DNA of 64,000 nucleotides, from contig OY282519.1 of NCBI GenBank assembly GCA_958296405.1, positions 496,001-560,000 on the forward strand, in the 5' to 3' direction. This DNA is from an uncultured Pseudomonadales bacterium (GTDB lineage: Bacteria; Pseudomonadota; Gammaproteobacteria; Pseudomonadales; Azotimanducaceae). Below the pieces are notes generated by a model. The model saw only the letters and a program-made list of their open reading frames with translations, was not told the origin of the DNA and ran no database searches. This document shows, in pieces, positions 47,672 through 57,334 of this stretch. The translations under genes and the position numbers were made by a program. Numbering within the stretch: position 1 is the first letter of the stretch; every line of letters begins with the position of its first letter.

Positions 47672-48652
47672 CTAGCCGGCGGCGCGGCTTTCCACCAAGC
47701 CGAGCGCGCGTTCGGCCATCGCTGCGGTGGAGCCCTCCAATGCCACTAGCCCCGCCCAGCTGTTGAGCCAAGTGCGTTGCCGCCTAGCGAGTTGCCGGGT
47801 CGCGCTGATGGCCGCGGCGCGCGCGGCCGGCAACTCCCACTCGCCGGCGAGGTGCCGCCATAGCTGCCGATAGCCCACCGCGCGCATCGATGGCTGCGCC
47901 GCATGCACGCCGGGCAGCCCGCGCAAGCGGCGCACTTCGTCCGCAAAACCGCGCTCAAGCATCGCGTCGAAGCGCTCTTCAATGCGCTGCGCCAAGTGCT
48001 CGCGCGGCACGTCAATGGCTGCTTCAACCAGGTCCAGCCCCAAACGTGTGCGCGCCGGCACCCCGGCTTGCCGTTGCCATTCGGAGAGCGGGCGGCCTGT
48101 GGTCTCAAACACTTCGAGCGCCCGTTGGATGCGCTGCGGGTCATTGGGATGGATGCGCTGCGCGGCGGTGGCATCCACCTTCACTAGCTCGCCGTGCAGC
48201 GCCGGCCAGCCCACCAACGCGGCGCGTTCGGCCAGCGTCGCGCGCGTCTTGGCGGACGCCGAGGGCAGCGCCGACAGCCCATCGCGAAACGCTTTGAAGT
48301 AGAGCATCGTGCCGCCAACAAGCACGGGCAGTTGGCCGCGCTCGATAGCGGCCTTGACGGCGGCGTCGGCGCCGGCCACGAAATCTGCCGCAGAGAACGG
48401 CTCGGCGGGATGGCGCACGTCGATCAGCGCGTGGGGATGGCGCGCCAGCGTCGCCGCGTCTGGTTTCGCGGTGCCGATGTCCATGCCGCGATAGACCATG
48501 GCGGAATCCACGCTGATGAGCGCGACATCGGCGCGGGCGGCCAAGGCGAGGGCGACATCGGTTTTGCCGGCCGCGGTGGGCCCCATGATGCAAACTGCAA
48601 CTGCCCGCCGCCCCGCGACGGCACGCGGCCGTGGCGGCGGCGGCTCGCTCAC
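47672..48652 (-). CDS. miaA: tRNA dimethylallyltransferase
   Basis: 326 residues. P-loop '[15 protein letters not shown]', '[18 protein letters not shown]', '[19 protein letters not shown]' and '[20 protein letters not shown]' identify MiaA. It adds a dimethylallyl group to A37 of tRNAs reading U-starting codons. The start lies seven bases after the mutL stop. Confidence 0.96.
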   Translation of the reverse strand: MSEPPPPRPRAVAGRRAVAVCIMGPTAAGKTDVALALAARADVALISVDSAMVYRGMDIGTAKPDAATLARHPHALIDVRHPAEPFSAADFVAGADAAVKAAIERGQLPVLVGGTMLYFKAFRDGLSALPSASAKTRATLAERAALVGWPALHGELVKVDATAAQRIHPNDPQRIQRALEVFETTGRPLSEWQRQAGVPARTRLGLDLVEAAIDVPREHLAQRIEERFDAMLERGFADEVRRLRGLPGVHAAQPSMRAVGYRQLWRHLAGEWELPAARAAAISATRQLARRQRTWLNSWAGLVALEGSTAAMAERALGLVESRAAG

Positions 48653-48659
48653 GCTCGCG

Positions 48660-50390
48660 TCACTGCCCGCGCAGGAACAAGCGATCGAACTCGACGAGGC
48701 TTTGCGTCAGGTACGTCGGGCGGCCATGGTTGCATTGGCCGGCGTTCGGGGTGGTTTCCATCTCACGCAAGAGGGCGTTCATCTCTGGCACCGTGAGCGC
48801 TCGGTTGGCGCGCAGCGAACGGTGGCAAGCCATGCTGGCAAGCACTTCCTGGGAGCGGGCGCGGATGGCGTCGCTGGCGCCGAACTCCGCGATTTCCGCC
48901 AACAAGTCCCGCGCCAGCGCCTCAATGTCCGAATCTGCCAAGAGGTGGGGCGTTTGGCGCACCACCAGGCTCTGCGGCCCAGACCGCTCCACGACCAAGC
49001 CGAACGCCGCCAGCGCCGCCGCGTGGGCTTCCGCCAACTCGGCCTCGCGGGGGGTGACATCGAACGCCACCGGCACCAGCAAGCGTTGACCGATCAACGC
49101 GCCGGCCTCGTAATCTGCCTTGAGCTTCTCGTAGGTGATCCGCTCGTGGGCGGCGTGCATGTCCACCACCACCAGCCCCTCGCGATTCTGGCTCAGCACA
49201 TACACGCCGTGGAGCTGCGCCAGCGCGTAGCCGAGCGGCGCATCGCCGTCTGCCGCCAGCGCCGTCTCGCGCACCGCCGGCTGGCGCCCTTCGAACTCCG
49301 AGACGAGCCGCGCCAAGCTCATGGCGTTCTGGCGGCCGCCACGCGGCGCATCCACGAGCAGCGGGCGGCGCGGCGGGGGCGCAGGTGCGGGCGCATCGCC
49401 TGGGCGGGCGTCACCGAGCAAGCGATGCAAAGAAGCGAAGATGAAGTCGTGTACGCTCCGGGAATCGCGGAAGCGCACTTCGTGCTTGGTGGGATGGACG
49501 TTGACGTCGATGCCGGCCGGGTCCAGTTCCAGATACAGCGCGAACACCGGATGGCGGCCGTGGAACAGCACATCCCGATAGGCTTGGCGCACCGCATGGC
49601 CGACGAGCTTGTCCCGCACGGAGCGGCCATTGACGAAAAAGAACTGTTCCGTCGCCTGCGCCCGCGAGTACGTCGGCAGCCCAACCCAGCCAAAGAGCCG
49701 CATGTCGCCGGCGGCGGCCTCCACCCGCGCCGCTTGCTCCAGGAACTGCTCCGGCAGCACGTCCGCCACGCGGCCAGCGAGCTCGCGGGCGGCACCGAGC
49801 CGCTCTGTCACCCGCGCGCCGTGGCGCAACTCGAAACTCACCTTGGGCTTTGCCAGCGCCAAGCGCCGCAGCACATCGCTCACATGCCCGGCCTCGGTGC
49901 GCTGCGCCTTCAGGAACTTGCGGCGCGCCGGCGTGTTGTAGAACAGGTCTGACACTTCCACCGTGGTGCCTTGCGGATGCGGCGCCGGGCCGCTGCCTTG
50001 ATCCTCGCCGCCAGCGATGGCGAGCCGGGCGCCGCCGCCGGGGGCCATCGCCGAGGTAATGGACAACCTGGCGACGGAGGCAATGCTCGCCAGCGCTTCG
50101 CCGCGGAAGCCCAAGGTGCCGACGCGCTCAAGGTCTTGCGCGTTTTCGATTTTGCTGGTGGCGAAACGGCTCACGGCGAGCCGCAGGTCGTCCGCTGCCA
50201 TGCCGCAGCCATCGTCACGCACGACGATGCGCTTCACGCCCCCCTGCTCGATGGCCACCTTGACGGCGACAGCGCCGGCGTCGAGGCTGTTCTCCAACAA
50301 TTCCTTGACGATGGACGCAGGGCGTTCCACCACCTCGCCGGCGGCGATCTGATTCGCTACGAACTCTGGCAACTTGCGAATGCGCGGCAC
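48660..50390 (-). CDS. mutL: DNA mismatch repair protein MutL with endonuclease motif
   Basis: 576 residues. GHKL ATPase motifs 'ELLENSLDAGAVAVKV', 'VVRDDGCGMAADDL', 'TLGFRGEALASIASVA' and 'QGTTVEVSDLFYNTPAR'. The C-terminal domain keeps 'VVDMHAAHERITYEKL', which matches the metal-binding endonuclease motif DQHA-x2-E-x4-E with Gln replaced by Met. This suggests a nicking MutL and methyl-independent repair, without need of MutH (inference). Ends 'HGRPTYLTQSLVEFDRLF'. Confidence 0.96.
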   Translation of the reverse strand: MPRIRKLPEFVANQIAAGEVVERPASIVKELLENSLDAGAVAVKVAIEQGGVKRIVVRDDGCGMAADDLRLAVSRFATSKIENAQDLERVGTLGFRGEALASIASVARLSITSAMAPGGGARLAIAGGEDQGSGPAPHPQGTTVEVSDLFYNTPARRKFLKAQRTEAGHVSDVLRRLALAKPKVSFELRHGARVTERLGAARELAGRVADVLPEQFLEQAARVEAAAGDMRLFGWVGLPTYSRAQATEQFFFVNGRSVRDKLVGHAVRQAYRDVLFHGRHPVFALYLELDPAGIDVNVHPTKHEVRFRDSRSVHDFIFASLHRLLGDARPGDAPAPAPPPRRPLLVDAPRGGRQNAMSLARLVSEFEGRQPAVRETALAADGDAPLGYALAQLHGVYVLSQNREGLVVVDMHAAHERITYEKLKADYEAGALIGQRLLVPVAFDVTPREAELAEAHAAALAAFGLVVERSGPQSLVVRQTPHLLADSDIEALARDLLAEIAEFGASDAIRARSQEVLASMACHRSLRANRALTVPEMNALLREMETTPNAGQCNHGRPTYLTQSLVEFDRLFLRGQ

Positions 50391-50402
50391 GGTATGGGCT
50401 GC

Positions 50403-51770
50403 TCAGGAGCCAGCGGGAATCACCAGCACTTGGCCCACCCGGATGGTGTCTCCGCTGAGGCCATTGGCGGCGCGCAGAATGTCGGCCGGCACGCGGTAAC
50501 GCGCCGCGATAGTAGAAATGGTGTCGCCGCGGCCGATGGTGTGGCGCAGGCGGCGACCGGCGGCGGCGATGGCGGTGTCGGGCGGCGGGTTGCGCAGCAT
50601 GTAGCCGCGAATGCCATCGGCGATGGCACTGGCGACTTTGCGTTGATGGGCGGCGGTGGCCAGCAGCCGCGCCTCCTGCGGATTGGACAGGAAGCCAGTT
50701 TCCACCAAGATCGACGGCACGTCCGGCGATTTCAACACCGCGAACGCCGCCGTTTCAACGCGGCGCTTGTGCATTTTCGCCACCCCTGAAAGCGAACCGA
50801 CCACGGCTTCGCCCACGTCCAAGCTGGCGCGCAGCGTACCGTCCATCGACAAATCCAACAGCACGGACGCGAGGTCATCATCCTTGTCGCGCAGCGACAC
50901 CGGGCCCACGCCGCCGATCAGGTCTGACCGGTTCTCTCGGTCCGCGAGCCGACGCGCCATCTCCGAAGACGCCCCTTTCTCCGACAAGGCGTACACCGAC
51001 GCGCCGCGCACACTCGCTTGGCCAAAGGCGTCCGCGTGGATGGAGACGAACAAATCCGCCCGACGTTGGCGTGCGATCTCGGTGCGCCGACGCAGCGGAA
51101 TGTAGTAGTCACCGGACCGCACCAGCACTGCGTCAAAGCCTTCCATCGCGCGCAGATCCTGCTGCAGCCGCTCGGCGATGGACAGCACGATGTCCTTCTC
51201 GTAAGCGCCGGTGGCAGCGATCGCGCCTGGGTCTTCGCCGCCGTGCCCTGGGTCCACGGCGATGAGCACATTCCGCTCCGTGGCCGGCGTTGGCAGGAAG
51301 CGCGGCGCGCGCTCGGCCTCCGGGGCGTAGAGGTCCACCACCAAGCGATGGCCGTAGGGTTCAATCGGCCGCAGCGTGAAGTGCTTCGGGCGCACCGGCT
51401 GCGCCATGTCCAACACCACGCGATGGACGCCCCCCGGCTGCCGCCCCAAGCGGATGCGGCGAATGGCGTCTCCCTTCGACATGGGCACTTGGAAGCCCCG
51501 CTTGGGGCGCGTTTGCTTGAGATCGACCACCACCCGAAAGGGGTTGTCCAAGGAGAACACCGTGTAACGCACCGCTTCGCTAGTGTCGAAGACGACGCGG
51601 GTGTGATCCGGCGCTTGGTGAGTGCGGATGCCTTCGAGATCTGCCGCCTGCGCCGGGGGGAAGCAAGCGAGCGCCACAGCGAGCGTGACGCCGAACGCGC
51701 ACGCGCGACGGTGGCGAGATCGACAGCTGCCGCGGTTACGGCGCCGCCGAGCGATGGTCCACCACTTCAA
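50403..51770 (-). CDS. N-acetylmuramoyl-L-alanine amidase with AMIN and LysM domains
   Basis: About 455 residues from TTG at 51770 behind GACGAGGGCAGATTGC; the start lies 35 bases inside tsaE. A basic signal peptide ends 'LAVALACFPPAQA-ADL'. An AMIN domain ('DHTRVVFDTSEAVRYTVFSL') is followed by the amidase_3 zinc domain ('AVDPGHGGEDPGAI', 'YEKDIVLSIAERL', 'FVSIHADAF', 'ILVETGFLSNP') and a C-terminal LysM ('HTIGRGDTISTIAARYRVP'). It cleaves septal peptidoglycan in the periplasm, corresponding to AmiB/AmiC. Confidence 0.94.
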   Translation of the reverse strand: MKWWTIARRRRNRGSCRSRHRRACAFGVTLAVALACFPPAQAADLEGIRTHQAPDHTRVVFDTSEAVRYTVFSLDNPFRVVVDLKQTRPKRGFQVPMSKGDAIRRIRLGRQPGGVHRVVLDMAQPVRPKHFTLRPIEPYGHRLVVDLYAPEAERAPRFLPTPATERNVLIAVDPGHGGEDPGAIAATGAYEKDIVLSIAERLQQDLRAMEGFDAVLVRSGDYYIPLRRRTEIARQRRADLFVSIHADAFGQASVRGASVYALSEKGASSEMARRLADRENRSDLIGGVGPVSLRDKDDDLASVLLDLSMDGTLRASLDVGEAVVGSLSGVAKMHKRRVETAAFAVLKSPDVPSILVETGFLSNPQEARLLATAAHQRKVASAIADGIRGYMLRNPPPDTAIAAAGRRLRHTIGRGDTISTIAARYRVPADILRAANGLSGDTIRVGQVLVIPAGS

Positions 51771-52161
51771 GCAATCTGCCCTCGTCCCCCAGCGCCAGCA
51801 CGATGTCCACGTCCGGCTTCGGCAAACGGTCGCCGCCACGCTCTGGCCACTCCACCAACTTAAGCGCTGCGTCCGCCAACAGTTCGTCGATGCCGATGAA
51901 GGACAACTCTGCCGGATCTTCAATGCGGTAGAAGTCGAAATGATAAACCCTTCGCCCCCGAAACTCATACGGCTCCAACAGTGTGTAGGTGGGGCTTTTC
52001 ACGACGCCGACATGCCCAAAGCCGCGCAGCAGGCCGCGGGCCAAGGTGGTCTTGCCAGCACCGAGTTGGCCGCGCAGGAACACGAGTTCCGTGGTGAGGC
52101 CGGCGGCAAACTCGGCGCCCCAGCGCAAGGTGTCGGCCTCGGATGGCAAGTGGACGTTCAT
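51736..52161 (-). CDS. tsaE: tRNA threonylcarbamoyladenosine synthesis ATPase TsaE
   Basis: 141 residues from ATG at 52161; a GTG at 52182 gives seven more. P-loop 'LRGQLGAGKTTLARGLLRG', 'VKSPTYTLLEPYEF' and 'VYHFDFYRIEDPAEL' are typical. It helps TsaD-TsaB add t6A to ANN-decoding tRNAs. It overlaps the amidase and lies beside nnr, as in E. coli. Confidence 0.95.
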   Translation of the reverse strand: MNVHLPSEADTLRWGAEFAAGLTTELVFLRGQLGAGKTTLARGLLRGFGHVGVVKSPTYTLLEPYEFRGRRVYHFDFYRIEDPAELSFIGIDELLADAALKLVEWPERGGDRLPKPDVDIVLALGDEGRLLEVVDHRSAAP

Positions 52162-52174
52162 CGGGCCGCGGCGG

Positions 52175-53620
52175 TTAGCCACGCCGCCAAAGGTGGTCGA
52201 TGATGTCTGCCGCCACCAACGGCTGAGGTTCTAGCCGCGCCGCGGCGGCATCCCCGGCCAATGCATGCAAGCAGACGCCTTCCGCCGCGGCCGCGGCGAT
52301 GTCGCGCTTTTGTGCCAACAACCCCGCCACGACACCGGTGAGCACATCGCCGGCGCCGGCCGTCGCAAGCCCCGGATTGCCGAAAGCGCACAGACCCCGC
52401 AGCGCGCCGGCTTTGGCGACCAACGTGCCAGCGCCCTTCAGCGCCACGACATTGCCGTAACGCTGCGAAATGTCTCGAGCCGCAGCCGGCCGATCCACCA
52501 CTTTGGCAATGCCAAGGAGCCGCGCCGCCTCCCCCGGGTGCGGCGTCATCACACTGTCTGGCGGCACCGCGGGGCCGCCGTTCGCGATCAAGTTCAAGCC
52601 GTCCGCATCAATGACCAGCGGCTTGCCGGCAGCCAGCGCTTGCGTCAGCAGCCCGACGCCCCAGCGATCGCGGCCCAGCCCGGGGCCCACCGCCACCACT
52701 GTGCTGGCCGCCAGCGCGTCGCCGATCGCATCACCCTCCGCCACGCCACGCACCATCAACTCTGGTCGCCGCGCGAGGAAGGCTGAACAGTGCTCTGGGC
52801 GGGTGGCGACGCTGACCAACCCGGCGCCGGCGCGCAACGCGGCCTCGGCGGCGAGCAACGCGGCGCCGCCCATGCCGTGATCGCCACCGACGACAAGCAC
52901 ATGCCCGAACGTGTGCTTGTGCGCCGAACGCGGGCGCGTGATGGGCGGTGGAGCGTTCAAGATGGCCAAGCCAGGCACGGCGGCGTAGATGTGCTCCGGC
53001 ACGCCGAGGGACGCGAACACTAACTCGCCGGCGCAATCGACGCCGGCACCGGTGTACAAGCCAAGTTTCTCGCCGATGAAGGTGACGGTCACATCGGCCG
53101 TCACGGCAACGCCCAAACGCTCGCCGGTGTCCGCAGCGATGCCGCTCGGCAAGTCCACCGCGATGACGGGAGCGGCGCTCGCGTTGATGGCTTGGATGGC
53201 GGCGGCGTAGGCGGGCCGCGCGGGGCCGGCGGCGCCCGTGCCAAGCAGCGCATCCACCACCACATCCCCGGCGATGGCCGCGCCGGCGCTGAAGGGCTGG
53301 GAACAGACGCCGACGGAGAGCGCCCAATCGCGGGCAGTGGCGGCGTCGCCCTGGAACTTGGCGGCATCGCCCACCTGAAAGAGCTGCACGGACACACCCG
53401 CCTCTTCGGCGAGGCCGGCGACGACATAGCCATCGCCGGCATTGTTGCCGGCGCCGCAGAAGACGGTGATTCCGCCAGTCCCTGGCCAACGTCGCCGCAC
53501 CTCGTCGAAGACGGCGCGACCGGCGCGTTTCATGAGGACGATGCCGGCCACGCCAGCCGCGATGGCGCTGCGCTCCAGCTCGCGGGATTGCGCCGCCGTG
53601 TAGACCATGCTGGGGGGCAT
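52175..53620 (-). CDS. nnr: Bifunctional NAD(P)H-hydrate epimerase / ADP-dependent dehydratase
   Basis: 481 residues. The N-terminal epimerase (YjeF_N) shows 'VFCGAGNNAGDGYVVAGLA' and 'VDALLGTGAAGPARPAYA'; the C-terminal kinase-like dehydratase shows 'GHVLVVGGDHGMGGAALLAA', 'VVAVGPGLGRDRWG' and 'GNPGLATAGAGDVLTGVVAG'. The protein repairs hydrated NAD(P)H. It opens the tsaE-amidase-mutL operon on the minus strand. Confidence 0.96.
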   Translation of the reverse strand: MPPSMVYTAAQSRELERSAIAAGVAGIVLMKRAGRAVFDEVRRRWPGTGGITVFCGAGNNAGDGYVVAGLAEEAGVSVQLFQVGDAAKFQGDAATARDWALSVGVCSQPFSAGAAIAGDVVVDALLGTGAAGPARPAYAAAIQAINASAAPVIAVDLPSGIAADTGERLGVAVTADVTVTFIGEKLGLYTGAGVDCAGELVFASLGVPEHIYAAVPGLAILNAPPPITRPRSAHKHTFGHVLVVGGDHGMGGAALLAAEAALRAGAGLVSVATRPEHCSAFLARRPELMVRGVAEGDAIGDALAASTVVAVGPGLGRDRWGVGLLTQALAAGKPLVIDADGLNLIANGGPAVPPDSVMTPHPGEAARLLGIAKVVDRPAAARDISQRYGNVVALKGAGTLVAKAGALRGLCAFGNPGLATAGAGDVLTGVVAGLLAQKRDIAAAAAEGVCLHALAGDAAAARLEPQPLVAADIIDHLWRRG

Positions 53621-53704
53621 GGCGGCAGGATAGCACCACGCCGGCGGCGCCCCGCTCAGGCGTGGACGCGCGCGCCGTTTTAGGATTCGACGAAGCCCCG
53701 CTGC

Positions 53705-54124
53705 TTAGCGCTCAGCCGCGGCCGCCCGCCATCGATCCAACTTGTAGGTCACCACCGCGGTGGCTACTTCTTGGCCGGCCGCGTTCACCACGCACACCTC
53801 GCCCACCGAAATCGTGCCGCCGCGGCGGCGCACGGTGGCCGTGGCGGTGAGGTCCGTGGCCACGGCCAAGTGCAAGTAACTGATGGTGAAGCCCACGGTG
53901 GCGCCGCGCGCCTGCGGCGACAGGTCCGGGCGCGACCAAAAAGCCGCCGTCGCCGCGGTGTCCACCAGCGCGCTGATGGCGCCGCCGTGGATGCGGCCGA
54001 TGCCCAGCGCAGGGCGATAGGGCATGCGCACCACCACCCGGTCCGCCTCGCTCTCGACCAGCTCGATGCCGAGCAGCGCCGCGAAGTTCTCTTCGGCGAT
54101 GGCCCGCACGCGGTGCTGAGACAT
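53705..54124 (-). CDS. Hotdog-fold thioesterase (PaaI-like)
   Basis: 139 residues from ATG at 54124 (MSQHRVRAIAEENF); upstream frame is open but unconvincing. 'IGRIHGGAISALVDTAATAA' is the central helix with the catalytic-side Gly-Gly and Asp, and 'TVGFTISYLHLAVATDLTA' the following strand. It should hydrolyse an acyl- or aryl-CoA thioester. It is five bases after the NTF2-like gene, in the same direction, so co-transcribed. Confidence 0.88.
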   Translation of the reverse strand: MSQHRVRAIAEENFAALLGIELVESEADRVVVRMPYRPALGIGRIHGGAISALVDTAATAAFWSRPDLSPQARGATVGFTISYLHLAVATDLTATATVRRRGGTISVGEVCVVNAAGQEVATAVVTYKLDRWRAAAAER

Positions 54125-54129
54125 GGGCG

Positions 54130-54507
54130 CTAGCGCAGAAAGCTGGAGCGGAATTGAATGCCCCAGCGCCCGGCCACGCAGGTGGCGATCCACAGCGTGT
54201 CGAACCGGTTGTACACCGTGCCATCGGCATGGCAGCGGCCCACGGTCATGGCGAGGTGTGCCTTGTCCTTGCCGACGTGAACCGCCTCCACCGCCTCCAC
54301 CACGCTGTGATGCCAGCCCTCCTCCCGCAGCCGTTCAGCGCCGGCGCGGCTGCGTGCCACGAACGCTTCCCGGTTGGCGATGGTCGTGAACGCGCCGTTG
54401 GCGAGGCGCACATGTGGGTAGTTGAGGGTGTCCGCCAGCGCCTCGTGCCGCTGCGCGTTGAAGGCGTCGATGAAACGCGCGGCGGCGGCCAACGCCTCGT
54501 CTTCCAT
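54130..54507 (-). CDS. NTF2-like (SnoaL-type) protein
   Basis: 125 residues: 'AAARFIDAFNAQRHEALADT' forms the first helices and 'GWHHSVVEAVEAVHVGKDKA', 'VYNRFDTLWIATCVAGRWGI' the curved sheet of the NTF2 cone. Such proteins bind small hydrophobic ligands or catalyse isomerisation or hydration; no catalytic residues can be assigned. Divergent from the FAD oxidase gene. Confidence 0.75.
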   Translation of the reverse strand: MEDEALAAAARFIDAFNAQRHEALADTLNYPHVRLANGAFTTIANREAFVARSRAGAERLREEGWHHSVVEAVEAVHVGKDKAHLAMTVGRCHADGTVYNRFDTLWIATCVAGRWGIQFRSSFLR

Positions 54508-54630
54508 GAGTCCCCCACATCAAGGCCGGCGGCAACCAACTCCGCCTTCACCTTCTGCGCACCGGCGCGGACGGCTCGGCGCGGACGGCATGTTAGCTTA
54601 ATCCTCATTCATCGCATTCGAGAGGGCGCC

Positions 54631-56235
54631 GTGGCCGCGAGGACAGAACGCCGCAGCTTTTGGACTTGGGGCTATGTGTCGGATGAGCCGACGGAGGCAG
54701 AGCGCACCGCCGCCGCCAAACAGGTGTCGGCGCGGTTTGGGCGCGCCGTGACGCCGCCACCCATCCCCCGCATCGAAGACATCGACTTGCCGCCAAGCCG
54801 GGTGTCGATCCCCTCTCGCTTAGGGGACTTCGTGAGCGCCGACCATGTCGAGCGGGTGACGCACACCTACGGCGGCCACAACTTGGAACTGCTGGCCGCG
54901 GCGCGGGGCGTGTTCCGCAACCCCCCGGACGCCGTGGCGCATCCGCGCACGGAAGATGAACTCGAAGCGGCGCTGGCGTGGTGCGACAGCCAAGGGTTCA
55001 CCGCCATGCCTTATGGCGGCGGCACCTCCGTGGTTTGGGGCGTCAACGCTCCAGAGGGGGCGCAGGGCGCCGTCACCATCGACTTGGACAATCTGAACGC
55101 GGTGCTCGAATTGGACACGGTGTCCCGCGCCGGGCGCTTCCAAGCCGGCCTCTTGGGGCCAGACTTGGAGGCCGCGCTGCGCCCGCAGGGCCTCACGCTG
55201 CGGCACTTCCCGCAGAGTTTCCCGTGGTCCACGGTCGGCGGCTGGGTGGCAACCCGCTCCGGCGGCCACTACGCCACCAACCACACCCACATCGACGACT
55301 TTGTGGAGTCCACGCGCATGTTGTCCCCGGCCGGCTGGATGGAGACGCGCCGCTTGCCGGGCAGTGGCGCCGGGCCAAGCCCAGATCGGCTGGTGATCGG
55401 CTCCGAGGGCATCTTGGGCATCATCAGCGAATGCTGGCTGCGGCTGCAGAAACGGCCTCGCTTCCGCGCCACCGCCGGCGTCACCTTCGATGGTTGGCAA
55501 GCCGGCTGCGAGGCGGTGCGCGGCGTCGTCCAAGCGAAGCTCTGGCCGGCGAACCTGCGCATTCTCGACCCGACGGAGGCCGGCGCCAGCGCCGGTCTCG
55601 ACGGCCGCCACGCGCTGCTCATCATCGGCTTCGAATCCGCCGACGTGCCCCAAGGCGGCAACATCCGGGAAGCGGTGGCCATCGCGCGCGACCTCGGCGG
55701 GCACATCGACGACGCTGATGTCCGCATCGACGACGGCGACGGCAAAGCCACCGGGCGCGAGGGCGCGGTGGGCGCTTGGCGCAACGCCTTCATCGGCGTG
55801 AACGCCGGCGTGCGTCACGGCTTGGGCTTGCTGAACGACACCTTCGAGACAGCCATCACTTGGGAGCGCTGGCCCGACTTTGACGCCACGGTGCGCCAGC
55901 GCGTCGGCGCCGTGCTCAAAGAGACGCTCGGCGCCGGCGCCACGCTCTCATGCCGGTTCACCCATGTGTATCCGGATGGCCCAGCGCCTTATTACACATG
56001 GAGCGGCCCCGCCGCCATCGGCGGCGAGGCGGAGCAGTGGCAGGCCATCAAGGACGCCGCCAACGCCGCGGTGGTGGAGGCCGGCGGCACCGTGACGCAC
56101 CATCACGCCGTGGGACGCATGCATCGCCCCGGCTGGGATCAGCAGCGACCGGAACTCTTCGCCGAGGCGTTGCGCGCGGTGAAGGCGCGCCTCGACCCGA
56201 ACGGCATCTTGAACCCCGGCGTGCTGATCGACTGA
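54631..56235 (+). CDS. FAD-binding oxidase of alkyldihydroxyacetonephosphate synthase type
   Basis: 534 residues from GTG at 54631 behind CGAGAGGGCGCC. The PCMH-type FAD domain has 'MPYGGGTSVVWGVNAPEG' and 'STVGGWVATRSGGHYATNHT'; the C-terminal FAD-oxidase domain has 'SCRFTHVYPDGPAPYYTW' and the histidine-rich 'VTHHHAVGRMHRPGW', the HHH-type active site of AGPS-like enzymes. The human enzyme swaps an acyl for an alkyl chain in ether-lipid synthesis; bacterial members also oxidise hydroxy acids, so the substrate is open. Convergent with the epoxide-hydrolase-like gene. Confidence 0.88.
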   Translation: MAARTERRSFWTWGYVSDEPTEAERTAAAKQVSARFGRAVTPPPIPRIEDIDLPPSRVSIPSRLGDFVSADHVERVTHTYGGHNLELLAAARGVFRNPPDAVAHPRTEDELEAALAWCDSQGFTAMPYGGGTSVVWGVNAPEGAQGAVTIDLDNLNAVLELDTVSRAGRFQAGLLGPDLEAALRPQGLTLRHFPQSFPWSTVGGWVATRSGGHYATNHTHIDDFVESTRMLSPAGWMETRRLPGSGAGPSPDRLVIGSEGILGIISECWLRLQKRPRFRATAGVTFDGWQAGCEAVRGVVQAKLWPANLRILDPTEAGASAGLDGRHALLIIGFESADVPQGGNIREAVAIARDLGGHIDDADVRIDDGDGKATGREGAVGAWRNAFIGVNAGVRHGLGLLNDTFETAITWERWPDFDATVRQRVGAVLKETLGAGATLSCRFTHVYPDGPAPYYTWSGPAAIGGEAEQWQAIKDAANAAVVEAGGTVTHHHAVGRMHRPGWDQQRPELFAEALRAVKARLDPNGILNPGVLID

Positions 56236-56289
56236 AGGATCAGCCGCCACGCCCATCGCCGGCACGCGCCGGCGAAGCGGAGCGTCCCG

Positions 56290-57246
56290 CTAATCCGCGC
56301 TTGCGGCTGACGCTTGGCGGCGCAGCCAATCCTGCATCGTCGCCGAGACGTGCTCGCTCGCGTCCTGCTGCACGAAGTGGCCGGCGCCCGGAATGGTCAT
56401 CAGCGTCAGGTCCTTCTCCAGCCAGTTCCAAGTGCCGTTCAACGCCCCCGGCAACAGCGCTTGGTCGTCCAGCCCGTGGAACATCAGCACGGAGCATTGC
56501 ACCTTCGGCAAATCCGGCGGGGCGAAGCCCCCCGCTTGGGGCGCGGCACCCGCCGGCGACTCTTCCGTGCGCGGATAGTTCGCCTTGTAGTAGTTCAGCA
56601 TCGCCTCGAAGTTCGAGCGGCCGAAGGCTTCCAGATAGTGCGGGCGCGCGGCCTCGTCCGTCACCCAGCCCGTCAACGCCTCGGCGGTGAGCATCTCGTG
56701 GGCATTGGGTTGCTGGAAGTTCCTTGCGTACTGGCTGTTGCGGCGCTGGTCCGCATTGGTCGCCAGTTCACGCGCCAGCCCCGCGGGGTGTGGCAGGTTC
56801 AAGATGATGAGCGCATTCACCAGTTCCGGGCGCGTCATCGCCACATTCCAAGCAATGGCGCCGCCCCAGTCGTGCCCGACGACGATGGCCGAATCTTCGC
56901 CCTCAGCGGAAATCACCGCGGCGACGTCCGCCACCAACTCCGGCATGGCGTAGCGTTCCACGCCAACGGGCTTGTCACTCAGGTTGTAACCCCGCAGGTC
57001 TAACGCGGCGACGCGATATTCGCTCTCCAGCGCGGCCATCTGATCGCGCCACGAATACCAGAAGTCCGGGAAGCCGTGCAGCATCACCACCAGCGGCCCT
57101 TGCCCAGTCATGGCGTAGTGGATGCGCACCCCGTCGTTGTCCGCATACTTGTGTTCAACTCGTTCCATCAGGCTCCCCGAGGCGGCTGCCGCCGCCAGCA
57201 TGGCGACGCTTGCCGCCCACATCCGCGCCGCTTGCATGGCGTCCAT
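56290..57246 (-). CDS. Alpha/beta hydrolase, epoxide-hydrolase-like, possibly exported
   Basis: 318 residues. An N-terminal hydrophobic segment ('[20 protein letters not shown]') looks like a signal peptide or anchor. The oxyanion motif is '[11 protein letters not shown]', the nucleophile is Asp in '[15 protein letters not shown]', and the His is in '[14 protein letters not shown]'. Asp rather than Ser as nucleophile points to epoxide hydrolase or haloalkane dehalogenase chemistry. Substrate unknown. Confidence 0.87.
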   Translation of the reverse strand: MDAMQAARMWAASVAMLAAAAASGSLMERVEHKYADNDGVRIHYAMTGQGPLVVMLHGFPDFWYSWRDQMAALESEYRVAALDLRGYNLSDKPVGVERYAMPELVADVAAVISAEGEDSAIVVGHDWGGAIAWNVAMTRPELVNALIILNLPHPAGLARELATNADQRRNSQYARNFQQPNAHEMLTAEALTGWVTDEAARPHYLEAFGRSNFEAMLNYYKANYPRTEESPAGAAPQAGGFAPPDLPKVQCSVLMFHGLDDQALLPGALNGTWNWLEKDLTLMTIPGAGHFVQQDASEHVSATMQDWLRRQASAASAD

Positions 57247-57334
57247 CCATCTGTGACCCGTTCGTGGGCGATGTTATGTTGCGCGACAGCCTTTCGGATA
57301 GGCCAATCGTGTCGCCACGTTCCGACAACCCGAC

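Noticed and set aside
54154-54630. Long N-terminal extension of the FAD oxidase
   Set aside because: It overlaps the NTF2-like gene on the other strand and reads as low-complexity; the GTG at 54631 has a ribosome site and fits the family.
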